Assembly: GCF_000212695.1 (NCBI RefSeq)
Contig: NC_015514.1
Coordinates: 2,666,001 to 2,730,000 of the forward strand
Direction: 5' to 3'
Source: Cellulomonas fimi ATCC 484
Lineage (GTDB): Bacteria > Actinomycetota > Actinomycetes > Actinomycetales > Cellulomonadaceae
DNA length: 64,000 bases
Positions 1-9,065 of the stretch are shown here, piece by piece. Made by a program: the position numbers and the translations under genes. Position 1 is the first letter of the stretch, and each line of letters starts with the position of its first letter. Below the pieces are notes generated by a model. That model was not told where the DNA came from, did no database searches, and saw only the letters and a list, made by a program, of their open reading frames with translations.

Positions 1-1
1 C

Positions 2-949
<948 letters not shown>

Positions 950-960
950 GCCGCTGACCC

Positions 961-1001
961 GACGGGGTGGTGGGTCCGGTGCACGGGCCCACCACCCCGT
1001 C
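961..1001. terminator. Bidirectional hairpin between convergent genes
   Basis: A perfect 14-bp inverted repeat (arms at 961-974 and 988-1001) lies between the glycoside hydrolase stop and the stop of the AI-2E-type transporter. There is no U-tract, as is usual for GC-rich actinobacterial terminators. Confidence 0.7.
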
Positions 1002-1015
1002 CGGCGTCGTGCGGG

Positions 1016-2230
1016 TCAGCGCGTCGGCGTGGCTGCCCCGGCGCCCGGCTTCCCGGCGGCGCCACGGCGGTCCACCGTCTCCGGGCGCTTCTGCCGGGCG
1101 AACCGTGCCGGCAGCTCGGGCCCGTCCCACACCTGCACCGCACGCCAGATCGACGCGGCGATGGGCACCGCGAGCACCGCGCCGGTCAGCCCGGCGAGCA
1201 CCGTGCCGGCGGTCAGGGCGACGAGGATCACGAGCGGATGCAGGCGCAGGGTGCGGCCCATGACGACGGGCTGCAGGAAGTCGCCCTCCACCTGGTTCAC
1301 GACGACGACGATCGCCACGACGACGAGCGCCTCGACGGGCCCGAGGGCGACGAGCGCGACCAGGGCGGCCAGGATCCCCGCGATGGTGGCGCCGACGAGC
1401 GGCACGAACGCGAGGAGGAACACCAGCACGGACAGCGGGACGACGAGCGGGACGCCCACGATCGCGAGCCCGATGCCGATCGCGACCGCGTCGACGGCCG
1501 CGATGATCGCCGTGCCGCGCACGTACCCGCCGAGCGTGCTGATGGTGACGACGCCGACACGCTTGCCGCGCTCGTACCGGTGTCCCTCGAACGGCCGCAG
1601 GAGGAACTCCCAGATCACCGGCCCGTCCTTGAGGAAGAAGAACAGCACCACGACCATGATGAAGAACCCGGCGACGAAGTCGACGGTCTGCGAGACGCCC
1701 GCGATCGCCCCCGACCCGACGGCGTCGGACTGCAGCAACCCGGTCACGGACTCCCGGACGGACTGGAGCTGCTCCTCGCCCACCTCGAACGGCAGGCCCT
1801 GCACGTACCGCTGGAGCTCGTCGAACCCCTCGAGCGCCTGGTCGCGCAGCGTCCCCCACTGCCCGACGACCGCGCGGACGACGAGCCACAGCACGCCCGC
1901 CAGCACGGCGACGAGCGCGACGAGCGCGATCCACGTCGCGAGCAACGGCGGCACGCCGCGGCGTCGCAGGGCCCCGACCAGGGGCGAGATCGCCGCCGCG
2001 AGCACGAGCGCGATGAGCACCGGGATGACGACGAGCGTGAGCTGCGTGACGGCCAGCACCGCGACCGCGACGAGCGCCAGGACGGCCAGCACCTGCACCG
2101 ACCGTGTGCCCGCACGACCGAGCCCGTCGGACCACAGCCCGGGGGCCCCCCGCGGCGGCTGCGGGGCGACAGGTGGCCTCACGTCGCGCCGTGGGGCGAC
2201 GTCGCGCGGGCGTCGGGCGAACAGGGCCAT
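1016..2230 (-). CDS. AI-2E family transporter (PerM/YdiK-like membrane protein)
   Basis: A 404-residue polytopic protein. It has the family layout: paired N-terminal membrane segments, a soluble stretch around residues 110-180, then a dense membrane block with GYVRGTAIIAAVDAVAIG and a Gly/Pro-rich final section (GRTLRLHPLVILVALTAGT). Members of this family have been linked to export of autoinducer-2 or to Na+/H+ antiport, so the substrate cannot be assigned. The ATG at 2230 was chosen because AGGAGGAGG stands just upstream; longer open reading frame upstream looks non-coding. A TAGCGT -10-like element lies at 2274-2279. The Arg/Pro-rich first 60 residues are probably cytoplasmic. Confidence 0.88.
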   Translation of the reverse strand: MALFARRPRDVAPRRDVRPPVAPQPPRGAPGLWSDGLGRAGTRSVQVLAVLALVAVAVLAVTQLTLVVIPVLIALVLAAAISPLVGALRRRGVPPLLATWIALVALVAVLAGVLWLVVRAVVGQWGTLRDQALEGFDELQRYVQGLPFEVGEEQLQSVRESVTGLLQSDAVGSGAIAGVSQTVDFVAGFFIMVVVLFFFLKDGPVIWEFLLRPFEGHRYERGKRVGVVTISTLGGYVRGTAIIAAVDAVAIGIGLAIVGVPLVVPLSVLVFLLAFVPLVGATIAGILAALVALVALGPVEALVVVAIVVVVNQVEGDFLQPVVMGRTLRLHPLVILVALTAGTVLAGLTGAVLAVPIAASIWRAVQVWDGPELPARFARQKRPETVDRRGAAGKPGAGAATPTR

Positions 2231-2394
2231 CGAGGTCCTCCTCCTGCCAGGGCCGGGGCGGCCGTGGCTCTCGACGCTACGGGGCCTACGCCTGGCCCGC
2301 GCGCCCGGGGACGGACGGCTACCGTGACGTCGCACGCGCACGACGCGCCGGGGCGGCCTGCGCCACCGCGCGTGCGGACCGACGAGGAGGCCCG

Positions 2395-3330
2395 ATGTCC
2401 GCCGCCTGGAGCACCCGCCACGTCGACCGGCTCGTCCCCGACCTGTCCGGACGCGTCGCCGTGGTCACGGGCGCCAACGGCGGCCTCGGTCGCGCGACCG
2501 CCCGCGTGCTGGGGGCGCACGGCGCGCACGTCGTGCTCGCGGCCCGGGACGTCTCCCGGGCGGACGCGGCGCGCGACGCGATCCTCGCCGAGCACCCGGG
2601 CGCGTCGCTGGCGACCGTCCGCCTCGACCTCGCGTCGCTCGCGTCGGTCCGGGACGCGGCGGCCGGCATCCTCGCCGACCACCCGCGCGTCGACCTGCTC
2701 GTCAACAACGCGGGCGTCATGGCGACCCCGTTCCGGACCACCGAGGACGGGTTCGAGCTGCAGCTCGGCGTCAACCACCTCGGCCACTGGGCCCTCACCG
2801 CGCTCCTCGTGCCCGCGCTGCTGCGCGCCCCGGCCGCGCGCGTGGTGAGCGTGACGAGCACGGCGCACCACGGCGGCGCGGTGCTCGACCCCGACGACCT
2901 GCTCTGGGCCGACCACTACGACCCGTGGCGCGCCTACTACCGGTCCAAGCTCGCCAACTTCCACTTCGCCCTCGGGCTCCAGCGCGCGTTCGCCGCCGCG
3001 GGCGCGCCCGCCGCGAGCCTCCTCGCCCACCCCGGCCTCGCCCGCACCGGCCTGCAGGAGACGACCGTCGCGAACGGCGGCGGCGGACGGTCGGCCGGGT
3101 TCTGGCTCGCGATGGTGCACCGCTTCGGCATGTCGGCCGAGGGCGGTGCGGTGCCCCAGCTGCGGGCCGCGACCGACCCGCACGCGCGGGGTGGCGAGCT
3201 CTACGCGCCGCGCTGGGTCAACGTCGGTCCCGCGGTCCGTCGCCCGGTGCTGCGCCGCGACGTCGACGCGGGCGTCCGGACGCTGTGGCGCGTCTCGGAG
3301 GACCTCACGGGCCTGCCGATGCCCGTCTGA
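2395..3330 (+). CDS. Short-chain dehydrogenase/reductase
   Basis: A 311-residue Rossmann-fold oxidoreductase. The nucleotide-binding motif TGANGGLG is near residue 23, NNAG near residue 105, Ser in VTSTAHHG near residue 150, and the catalytic YYRSK (YxxxK) near residue 182. Length and motifs match SDR proteins annotated as retinol- or oxidoreductase-like in actinobacteria. The cofactor is probably NAD(P)H; the substrate is unknown. The ATG at 2395 has a GAGGAGG ribosome-binding site 4-5 bases upstream and is divergent from the AI-2E transporter. It stands alone: the next gene begins about 190 bases on. Confidence 0.9.
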   Translation: MSAAWSTRHVDRLVPDLSGRVAVVTGANGGLGRATARVLGAHGAHVVLAARDVSRADAARDAILAEHPGASLATVRLDLASLASVRDAAAGILADHPRVDLLVNNAGVMATPFRTTEDGFELQLGVNHLGHWALTALLVPALLRAPAARVVSVTSTAHHGGAVLDPDDLLWADHYDPWRAYYRSKLANFHFALGLQRAFAAAGAPAASLLAHPGLARTGLQETTVANGGGGRSAGFWLAMVHRFGMSAEGGAVPQLRAATDPHARGGELYAPRWVNVGPAVRRPVLRRDVDAGVRTLWRVSEDLTGLPMPV

Positions 3331-3458
3331 GCGGGCCCGCTCCGCCCTCCGGAGGGGCTGTCCGGGGGTTGTCCGCCGTGCGGCGCCTCGGGGTGACCAC
3401 CCCCTGTGTTCGGGGGTGGATCCGGTTCTGACCTGCGACGATCCTCGACAGGCTGGAC

Positions 3459-3481
3459 GGGCACCCGACCGACGGGTGCCC
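3459..3481 (+). promoter_or_regulatory. GC hairpin in front of the acyltransferase
   Basis: An 8-bp inverted repeat GGGCACCC / GGGTGCCC with a 7-base loop lies 129 bases after the dehydrogenase stop and 35 bases before the chosen acyltransferase start. It may end the dehydrogenase transcript or fold in the acyltransferase leader. Confidence 0.4.
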
Positions 3482-3516
3482 GCGCGGGACACGCGCGCCA
3501 CCGTCCGGAGCTCGCG

Positions 3517-4794
3517 TTGCCGACAGCCCTGCCGTCCTCCGTCCTGACTGCCCCCGCGACGACCGCCCGGCCGCCCGCGAGCGCCCCCGCACCCCGCGCA
3601 CCCGTCCCCGCCCGCACCGGCGTGCGCCCGCAGCGCGACCCGTTCGTCGACGGCATCCGCGTCGCCGGCACGCTGCTCGTCGTCGCGCTGCACTGGCTCA
3701 TGGTCGAGGCGACGTGGGACGGCCACGTGCTGCGCGTCGGCAACGCCCTCGCCCACGGCGACGCCTGGGTGCTCACGTGGCTCCAGCCGCTCCCCCTCCT
3801 CTTCTTCGCCGCCGGCGCCGCCGCCCGCTACGACCTGCTCCGCCACCCCGGCCGGCCGGGCTGGCGGTTCGCCGGTGCCCGGCTGCTGCGCATGGCGCGA
3901 CCGGTCGCGGTCTTCGCCGTCGCGTGGGCCGGGATGCTCGTGCTGCTGCCGCGGCTGGGGGTCCCCGGCGCCGCGGTCGAGCGGGTCGCACGCATCGCAC
4001 CCCAGCCGCTGTGGTTCCTCGCGGTCCAGCTCGGCCTGCTCGCCGTGACGCCGCTCGCGCTGCGCGTGCTCGCACGGTGGGGCCCGGTCCGGGTCCTGAC
4101 GGTGCTCGTCGCCCTCCCGCTCGCGGCGGACGTCCTGCGGTTCTCCGACGTCGTGCCGACCGCGGGCCTGGTGAACGTGCTCCTCGTCTGGGCGGTGCCG
4201 TACGTCGGCGGGCTCGTCCACGCACAGCGACACGTCCGTGGCGCCACCACCGCCGGCCGCGCCAGGCTCTCCGCGGAGCGGACCGTCCTCGCCCTCCTCG
4301 TCGCCGCCGGGCTCGCCGCGACCGTCCTGCTGCTCGCCACCGGCCCCTACCCCGCGTCGCTCATCGGCATGCCCGGCGACGCGATCTCCAACCTCGGACC
4401 TCCCACGGCCCCCGTCGTCGGGTTCGCCGTCGCCCAGGTCGCCGCGGCGCTCCTGCTCCGGGACGCGATCGCCCGCTGGGCGTCACGCTCACGGGCGTGC
4501 CGGTGGGTCGGGCCCCGCGCGATGGGCCTCTACCTGTGGCACCTGCCGGCGATGTTCGCCGTCGCCGGCGTCGTCCTGCTCGCGGCGGACGGCGGCCTGC
4601 CCGAGCCGTGGACCGCCGCCTGGTGGCTGTCCCGCCCGCTGCACCTGACCGCCGCCGCCCTCGTCCTCGCCGCCCTCGTCACGTCCGCGACCCGCGTCGA
4701 GCGCCTGCTCACCGCCGGTGCCGGCCGCGCGCGTGCCGGACGCACGACGCGACCGCCTCTCGCACGGAGAGACGGGGCATTCCTTCGCGGCTAG
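3517..4794 (+). CDS. Membrane acyltransferase, acyltransferase family 3
   Basis: A protein of about 425 residues with roughly ten hydrophobic segments. The first membrane segment begins with RDPFVDGIRVAGTLLVVAL followed by HW, the DGIR...H pattern seen at the start of acyltransferase-3 (OafA/NolL-like) membrane enzymes. These O-acylate glycans or other envelope molecules at the cytoplasmic membrane; the acceptor here is unknown. The TTG at 3517 was chosen because GGAG sits six bases upstream; an in-frame GTG at 3406 would add a poorly coding stretch containing a hairpin. The Ala/Pro-rich first 35 residues are probably a disordered cytoplasmic tail. Confidence 0.75.
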   Translation: MPTALPSSVLTAPATTARPPASAPAPRAPVPARTGVRPQRDPFVDGIRVAGTLLVVALHWLMVEATWDGHVLRVGNALAHGDAWVLTWLQPLPLLFFAAGAAARYDLLRHPGRPGWRFAGARLLRMARPVAVFAVAWAGMLVLLPRLGVPGAAVERVARIAPQPLWFLAVQLGLLAVTPLALRVLARWGPVRVLTVLVALPLAADVLRFSDVVPTAGLVNVLLVWAVPYVGGLVHAQRHVRGATTAGRARLSAERTVLALLVAAGLAATVLLLATGPYPASLIGMPGDAISNLGPPTAPVVGFAVAQVAAALLLRDAIARWASRSRACRWVGPRAMGLYLWHLPAMFAVAGVVLLAADGGLPEPWTAAWWLSRPLHLTAAALVLAALVTSATRVERLLTAGAGRARAGRTTRPPLARRDGAFLRG

Positions 4795-4797
4795 CGT
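4792..4797 (+). promoter_or_regulatory. -10 element of a probable leaderless PAP2 transcript
   Basis: TAGCGT is followed by six bases and the ATG at 4804, so transcription would start at or next to the start codon. There is no Shine-Dalgarno sequence. It overlaps the last codon of the acyltransferase gene. Confidence 0.5.
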
Positions 4798-4803
4798 CGC
4801 TCC

Positions 4804-5538
4804 ATGACGGACGAACCTCCCCTCGCACCACCGAGAACCTCGGGCATCGCGGCCCTGCGCTCCCGACCCGTGCTGTGGGCGGTCCTGCCGGGCGTCCTGC
4901 TCGTGGTCGCAGGGCTCTGGGTGTTCCTCGCCGTGCTCGACGGGGTGCAGGAGAAGGACGACCTGTGGGACCTTGACGAGCCCGTCCTGGACTGGTTGGT
5001 CGACCACCGCAGCGCCGGGTGGACGTCCGTCCTGGCAGCCATCACGTTCGTCACCGGGCCGACCGTCCTGCCGATCATCGTGCTGGTCGCCTGCGTGGTG
5101 TGGGGCCTGGTGCGCCACGAGTGGTGGCGGCCCGCGCTGCTCGCCGGGGCGATGGTCGCCTCCACGCTCATCAGCCTCGCGATCAAGGGCCTGGTCGCGC
5201 GGGAACGCCCGCCCGAGGAGACGATGTTCGTGCCGGGGGCGGAGACGACCGGGTCGTTCCCGTCCGGGCACACCATCGGGACGGCGACGTTCCTCCTGGT
5301 CGCCGGCTACCTCGTGTGCAGCCGAACCCCGACGGTCCCGCGGCTCGTGGCGTGGAGCGTGCTGACGGTCGTCGGCACCGCGGTGGTGGCGCTGAGCCGC
5401 CTGTACCTCGGCTACCACTTCCTCACGGACGTCGTCGCCGCCATCGCCCTCGCGATCACGGTCCTCGGAGGCGTCCTGGTCGTGGACCGGTTGCACACCC
5501 TCCACCGGCAACCCGAGGCGCTGCCCGTGCCGTCCTGA
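4804..5538 (+). CDS. PAP2-family membrane phosphatase
   Basis: A 244-residue protein with about six membrane segments and all three PAP2 signature blocks in order: KGLVARERPP (about residues 130-139), PSGHTIGTA (about 153-161, with the catalytic-site His) and SRLYLGYHFLTDV (about 199-211, with the nucleophile His). The family removes phosphate from lipid phosphates such as phosphatidate or undecaprenyl pyrophosphate on the outer face of the membrane. Which lipid is used cannot be told. Only ten bases separate it from the acyltransferase, but it appears to have its own leaderless start. Confidence 0.9.
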   Translation: MTDEPPLAPPRTSGIAALRSRPVLWAVLPGVLLVVAGLWVFLAVLDGVQEKDDLWDLDEPVLDWLVDHRSAGWTSVLAAITFVTGPTVLPIIVLVACVVWGLVRHEWWRPALLAGAMVASTLISLAIKGLVARERPPEETMFVPGAETTGSFPSGHTIGTATFLLVAGYLVCSRTPTVPRLVAWSVLTVVGTAVVALSRLYLGYHFLTDVVAAIALAITVLGGVLVVDRLHTLHRQPEALPVPS

Positions 5539-5696
5539 CCCGAGACCCCGCGGTCTGCCCGGACGGCAGTGACGACCCGGGCCCGGTGCCGCCCGCGACG
5601 TCCGTCGTCACGACGACGAGCTGTCCGGGCAGGTGGTCGGGGCGGGGGCGGCGGACGCCGCTCGACGGCCGGACCGAGACATGTCCCCACACGTTC

Positions 5697-5740
5697 GAGG
5701 CCACGTCCGGCTCCTGTGTCCAGGATCCCGACGTGGCCTC
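5697..5740 (-). terminator. Terminator hairpin of the tRNA-Ala gene
   Basis: An 11-bp inverted repeat (GAGGCCACGTC / GACGTGGCCTC) with further pairing inside lies 16 bases downstream of the tRNA-Ala 3' end in the direction of its transcription. The rest of the 5539-5756 gap shows nothing recognisable. Confidence 0.65.
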
Positions 5741-5756
5741 TGACCTGCTACTTCGG

Positions 5757-5829
5757 TGGAGCTGAGGGGACTCGAACCCCTGACCCCCTGCATGCCATGC
5801 AGGTGCGCTACCAGCTGCGCCACAGCCCC
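5757..5829 (-). tRNA. tRNA-Ala (anticodon GGC)
   Basis: Read on the minus strand the 73 bases fold as a complete cloverleaf: acceptor GGGGCTG with CAGCTCC, a D arm, anticodon stem CCTGC/GCAGG around loop ATGGCAT, and a T arm with GGTTCGAGTCC, ending in discriminator A. CCA is not encoded; the genome continues with CCG. Confidence 0.96.
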
Positions 5830-5904
5830 GTTCCGAACCCACCGGAGCGGGTCCCACACCCTTGCGGGCGCTCGGAGAGTCTAGGACGAACCCCGGTCGA
5901 TCTC

Positions 5905-6600
5905 CTAATCGGGGTCGCGCGTCTCGGCGTCCGCGTCGGACTCGCGCGTGTCCGGACCGGCGTTCCAGTCGGACGACGCGTCCGTGGGGCCGAGGTTGTA
6001 GCCCGTCAGACGCCAGGCGGTCCCGCCCTCGTGGGTCGTGGAGGACAGCTCCGCCCAGTGAGCGTTGAGCATGCCGGTGAACACGTGCAGCCGGTCCCCC
6101 AGGCCGAGCAGGCGCCCGACGGTCGAGGAGATCGCGGAGCCGTGCGAGACGACGACGAGCGTGTCGGAGCGGTCGAGCGCGGTGGCGTGCTCCTCGACGG
6201 CGACGCCCACGCGCTCGGCGACCTCGGCCCGGCTCTCCGCACCGACGCCGGCGGGCTCGCCGCCCGAGCGCCAGACGGCGAACTCGTCTGGCCAGCGCGC
6301 GACGATCTCGTCGCCCGTCAGGCCCTCCCAGATCCCGAACCCGCGCTCCCGCAGCCGCGGGTCGACGGCGAGGTCGAGACCCGCGCCGCGCGCGAGGAAC
6401 TCGGCCGTGGCGTGCGCGCGGCTGAGGTCGGAGGTGACGACCTGCGTGGGCTCGTGGCGTGCGAGGAGGCGTGCGGCGGCCGTGCGGGCCTGCCAGCGAC
6501 CGACGTCGTCGAGCGGGATGTCGACCTGGCCCTGCAGGCGCGCGGACGCGTTGTGCGCGGTCCGCCCGTGCCGCCAGAGCAGGAGGCGTCCGGCGGTCAC
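5905..6600 (-). CDS. Histidine phosphatase family protein, GpgP-like
   Basis: A 231-residue branch-1 histidine phosphatase. LLLWRHGRTAHN at residues 6-17 holds the nucleophile His in the RHG motif, RERGFGIWEG near residue 85 the acid Glu, and VVSHGSAI near residue 150 the second catalytic His. In mycobacteria the phosphatase beside rsfS and nadD is the glucosyl-3-phosphoglycerate phosphatase GpgP; the same order here makes that role plausible, but sequence alone does not prove it. The GTG start overlaps the rsfS stop (GTGA), so translation is probably coupled. The C-terminal 20 residues are Asp/Glu-rich and variable. Confidence 0.85.
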   Translation of the reverse strand: MTAGRLLLWRHGRTAHNASARLQGQVDIPLDDVGRWQARTAAARLLARHEPTQVVTSDLSRAHATAEFLARGAGLDLAVDPRLRERGFGIWEGLTGDEIVARWPDEFAVWRSGGEPAGVGAESRAEVAERVGVAVEEHATALDRSDTLVVVSHGSAISSTVGRLLGLGDRLHVFTGMLNAHWAELSSTTHEGGTAWRLTGYNLGPTDASSDWNAGPDTRESDADAETRDPD

Positions 6601-6980
6601 GCCTCGTCGCCCGTGCCGTGCACGTCCGCAGGGAGCTCGATGAGCGGGCAGTCCTTCCAGAGCCGCTCGAGGGCGTAGTAGACGCGGTCCTCGGCGTGCT
6701 GCACGTGCACGACGACGTCGCCGAAGTCGATGAGCACCCAGCGCCCCTGGCTCTTGCCCTCGCGGCGCACGGGCTTGGAGCCGAGGTGGAACAGCGCCTC
6801 CTCGACGGCGTCGACGATCGCGCCGACCTGCCGCTCGTTGGTGCCCGACGCGATGAGGAACACGTCGGTCAGGACGAGCTGCTCGGACACGTCGAGCGCG
6901 ATGATCTCCTGCGCCTTCAGGTCGGAGGCGGCGCGGGCCGCCGCCACGGCGAGCTCGACGGCACGTTCGGTCGCGGGCAC
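6597..6980 (-). CDS. rsfS: Ribosome silencing factor RsfS
   Basis: A 127-residue protein of the RsfS/Iojap (DUF143) family. Conserved blocks include DLKAQEIIALDVSE, DVFLIASGTNERQV, QGRWVLIDFGDVVVHV and YYALERLWKD. The family binds ribosomal protein uL14 and blocks subunit joining when nutrients are short. The GTG start at 6980 has GAGGAG four bases upstream; the longer frame upstream is Arg-rich and looks non-coding. It lies in the nadD - membrane protein - rsfS - phosphatase run and overlaps the next gene by four bases. Confidence 0.95.
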   Translation of the reverse strand: MPATERAVELAVAAARAASDLKAQEIIALDVSEQLVLTDVFLIASGTNERQVGAIVDAVEEALFHLGSKPVRREGKSQGRWVLIDFGDVVVHVQHAEDRVYYALERLWKDCPLIELPADVHGTGDEA

Positions 6981-7003
6981 GGGACTCCTCGGTTCGGGGT
7001 GGG

Positions 7004-8233
7004 TCAGGACACGGCGCCCGGCGGGCCGTCGACGACGGTCACCGTCGCGGACGCACCCGCCGTCCCCGGCTCGGCCGGGCGCGCGTTGTTGAGCAGCAGG
7101 ACGATGAGGAAGCCGAGCACGAACGCGACGAGCGCGAGCACGATGAGGTGCAGCCACGTGTACGGGTGGCGCGGGCGCTCGTCGTCGTCGTCCTCGTCGT
7201 CGTCCTCGTCGTCGAGGTCACGGCCGGTCGACCGCAGCGGGTCGGGCCGCGCCGGGTCGGGCCGCGCCGGGTCGGGGCGCAGCGGGTCCGGGCGCGGGGT
7301 CTCGGACCGGGCGCCGAACGGCGACGGGACGTCGGTCGCGTCGGGCTTCGCGCCCCACGGCGTCGCCGCCGCGCCAGGCACGTCACCGGCGGGGACGGCG
7401 GCCGGCGCCGGCGCCACGGGAGCCGCGGCGGCCGGTCCGGGCCACGCCGGGGCGGGCGCGCCGTCGGGGCGGGCGTCGGTCCGCGGGGCCGCGGGGTTCC
7501 ACGACGCGCTCGTCGACGGCGTCGGGCTCCACGTCGCCGGCGCGCCGGCGGCGGACGACGCCGACCACGACGGGTTCGCGGTGCGCGGCGGGTCCGCGGG
7601 AGCGGACTGCGCGGGCCGTCGCGCGGGCGGCTCGGGCGCGAGCGGGACGGGAGGGCTGGCCGGCGCGGCGGGCCGCGACGTGGCCGACCACGAGGACGGC
7701 GGCTGCTGCTGACCCTGCTGACCCCACGCGGGAGCGGCCGGGGCCGACGGGTAGGCGGGTCGCTCGGGCGGGGCCGTCGGTGCGGCCGGGGCCTGGTACG
7801 ACGCGGCGGGCCGCTGGGCGGGCGCCCCGTAGCCCGGGCCGGCCGGGGCCGGACGCTGCGGCTGCGGCGCGTAGCCGGGGCCGCCCGCGGGCGGGCGGGC
7901 CGACGGCGGCGCGGACGGCGGCTGCTGCGCGGGCCGCGACGGCGGTGCGGTGGGCGCGGCGGGACGCGAGGTCGCGGTCGGCCACGCGGGTGCGGCGGGC
8001 TGTGCCTGCCCACCGGGGCGCGGGGCGCTCGTCGGGTCCAGCGACGTGTCACGGACCGAACGGCGGGACCGCGCGCTCTCCGCCTCCGTCGCGGCCGCGG
8101 ACCACGACGGGACGCCGGGCGGGCCGTCGACCTGCTCGCGCATCGCGCGACGGGACGGGCTCGACATCGACGCGTCCTGCTCGGCGGCACGCTCGAGCTC
8201 GCGTCGCCGCCGCCGCTCTCCCGGTTCACTCAT
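7004..8233 (-). CDS. Hypothetical Pro/Ala-rich protein with one C-terminal membrane segment
   Basis: A 409-residue protein I cannot assign. Residues 1-30 are strongly charged (Arg/Glu). Residues 60-320 are low-complexity Pro/Ala/Gln/Ser-rich and almost certainly disordered. Then come an Arg/Asp/Pro repeat ([20 protein letters not shown]) and an acidic stretch [13 protein letters not shown] single hydrophobic helix ([19 protein letters not shown]) follows, leaving about 25 residues beyond the membrane. It sits exactly between nadD and rsfS; its ATG overlaps the nadD stop (ATGA), suggesting coupled translation. The N-terminus resembles the cytoplasmic tail of LytR-CpsA-Psr proteins, but no such catalytic domain is present. 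Confidence 0.75.
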   Translation of the reverse strand: MSEPGERRRRRELERAAEQDASMSSPSRRAMREQVDGPPGVPSWSAAATEAESARSRRSVRDTSLDPTSAPRPGGQAQPAAPAWPTATSRPAAPTAPPSRPAQQPPSAPPSARPPAGGPGYAPQPQRPAPAGPGYGAPAQRPAASYQAPAAPTAPPERPAYPSAPAAPAWGQQGQQQPPSSWSATSRPAAPASPPVPLAPEPPARRPAQSAPADPPRTANPSWSASSAAGAPATWSPTPSTSASWNPAAPRTDARPDGAPAPAWPGPAAAAPVAPAPAAVPAGDVPGAAATPWGAKPDATDVPSPFGARSETPRPDPLRPDPARPDPARPDPLRSTGRDLDDEDDDEDDDDERPRHPYTWLHLIVLALVAFVLGFLIVLLLNNARPAEPGTAGASATVTVVDGPPGAVS

Positions 8234-8829
8234 GACTGACCTCGATACAACCTGTGCTTCGCGATGTACTGGACGACCCCGTCGGGGACGAGGTACCAGA
8301 CCGGCTGACCCGCACCTGCCCGTGCGCGGACGTCGGTCGAGGAGATCGCCAGGGCAGGGACCTCCAGGATGCTCACCCGGTCGGTGGGCAGGCCTTCGAC
8401 GGACAACGCGTGCCCGGGCCGGGTGACCGCCACGAAGTGCGCCATGGCGAACAGCTCCTCGGCATCCTTCCACGTGAGGATCTGCTCGATCGCGTCCGCA
8501 CCCGTGATGAAGTAGAGGTCGGCGTCCGGACGCTGCTCCTTGAGGTCGCGCAGCGTGTCGACCGTGTAGGTCAGGCCCGGGCGGTCGACGTCCACGCGAC
8601 TCACGGTGAAGCGCGGGTTCGACGCGGTGGCGATCACCGTCATCAGGTAGCGGTGCTCCGCCACGGTGACGGTCTGGTCCTGCTTGAACGTGGGCTGCCC
8701 GGTCGGCACGAACACGACCTCGTCGAGCTCGAACCGTGCGGCGACCTCGCTGGCGGCCACGAGGTGCCCGTGGTGCACGGGGTCGAACGTGCCACCCATC
8801 ACACCCAGGCGGGGCCGCCGCTGCGTCAT
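8230..8829 (-). CDS. nadD: Nicotinate-nucleotide adenylyltransferase NadD
   Basis: A 199-residue nucleotidyltransferase that joins ATP and nicotinate mononucleotide to give deamido-NAD in NAD synthesis. [15 protein letters not shown] at residues 9-23 holds the GxFxPxHxGH nucleotide-binding motif, and [10 protein letters not shown] near residue 170 is the matching ISSTxxR motif. Length is typical. It is read after the 51-residue membrane protein gene and overlaps the following membrane protein gene by four bases. Confidence 0.96.
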   Translation of the reverse strand: MTQRRPRLGVMGGTFDPVHHGHLVAASEVAARFELDEVVFVPTGQPTFKQDQTVTVAEHRYLMTVIATASNPRFTVSRVDVDRPGLTYTVDTLRDLKEQRPDADLYFITGADAIEQILTWKDAEELFAMAHFVAVTRPGHALSVEGLPTDRVSILEVPALAISSTDVRARAGAGQPVWYLVPDGVVQYIAKHRLYRGQS

Positions 8830-8851
8830 CGGACCGGGACCTACGGCGCGC

Positions 8852-9007
8852 TCAGTGACGCGTCCCGACGCTCCGGAAGGCGAAGGTGAACAGGAGCATG
8901 GCGACGAGCCCGACGAACGCGCCGACGCCGAACACCACGGGCGGGAACGGCAGCTCGCTGCCGTGGGCGGCGGTCTCCTCGGCAGCGGCGATCAGGACGC
9001 TGTGCAC
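8852..9007 (-). CDS. Small conserved membrane protein (51 residues) between proA and nadD
   Basis: Too short for most gene calls but well supported. The GTG at 9007 has AGGAGG upstream. The product has a short polar start, a HGSELPFPP linker, one hydrophobic helix ([19 protein letters not shown]) and the tail RSVGTRH. As I recall, small proteins of this type (about 50 residues, one helix, ending like FAFRSVGxxH) are encoded next to nadD in many actinobacteria; their function is unknown. It lies between proA and nadD on the same strand, 22 bases before nadD. Confidence 0.8.
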   Translation of the reverse strand: MHSVLIAAAEETAAHGSELPFPPVVFGVGAFVGLVAMLLFTFAFRSVGTRH

Positions 9008-9065
9008 GATGTTCCTCCTGGAGGGGTGAGCGGGAGCGACAAGTGTCGCACGGCGGGCTGTGCCG

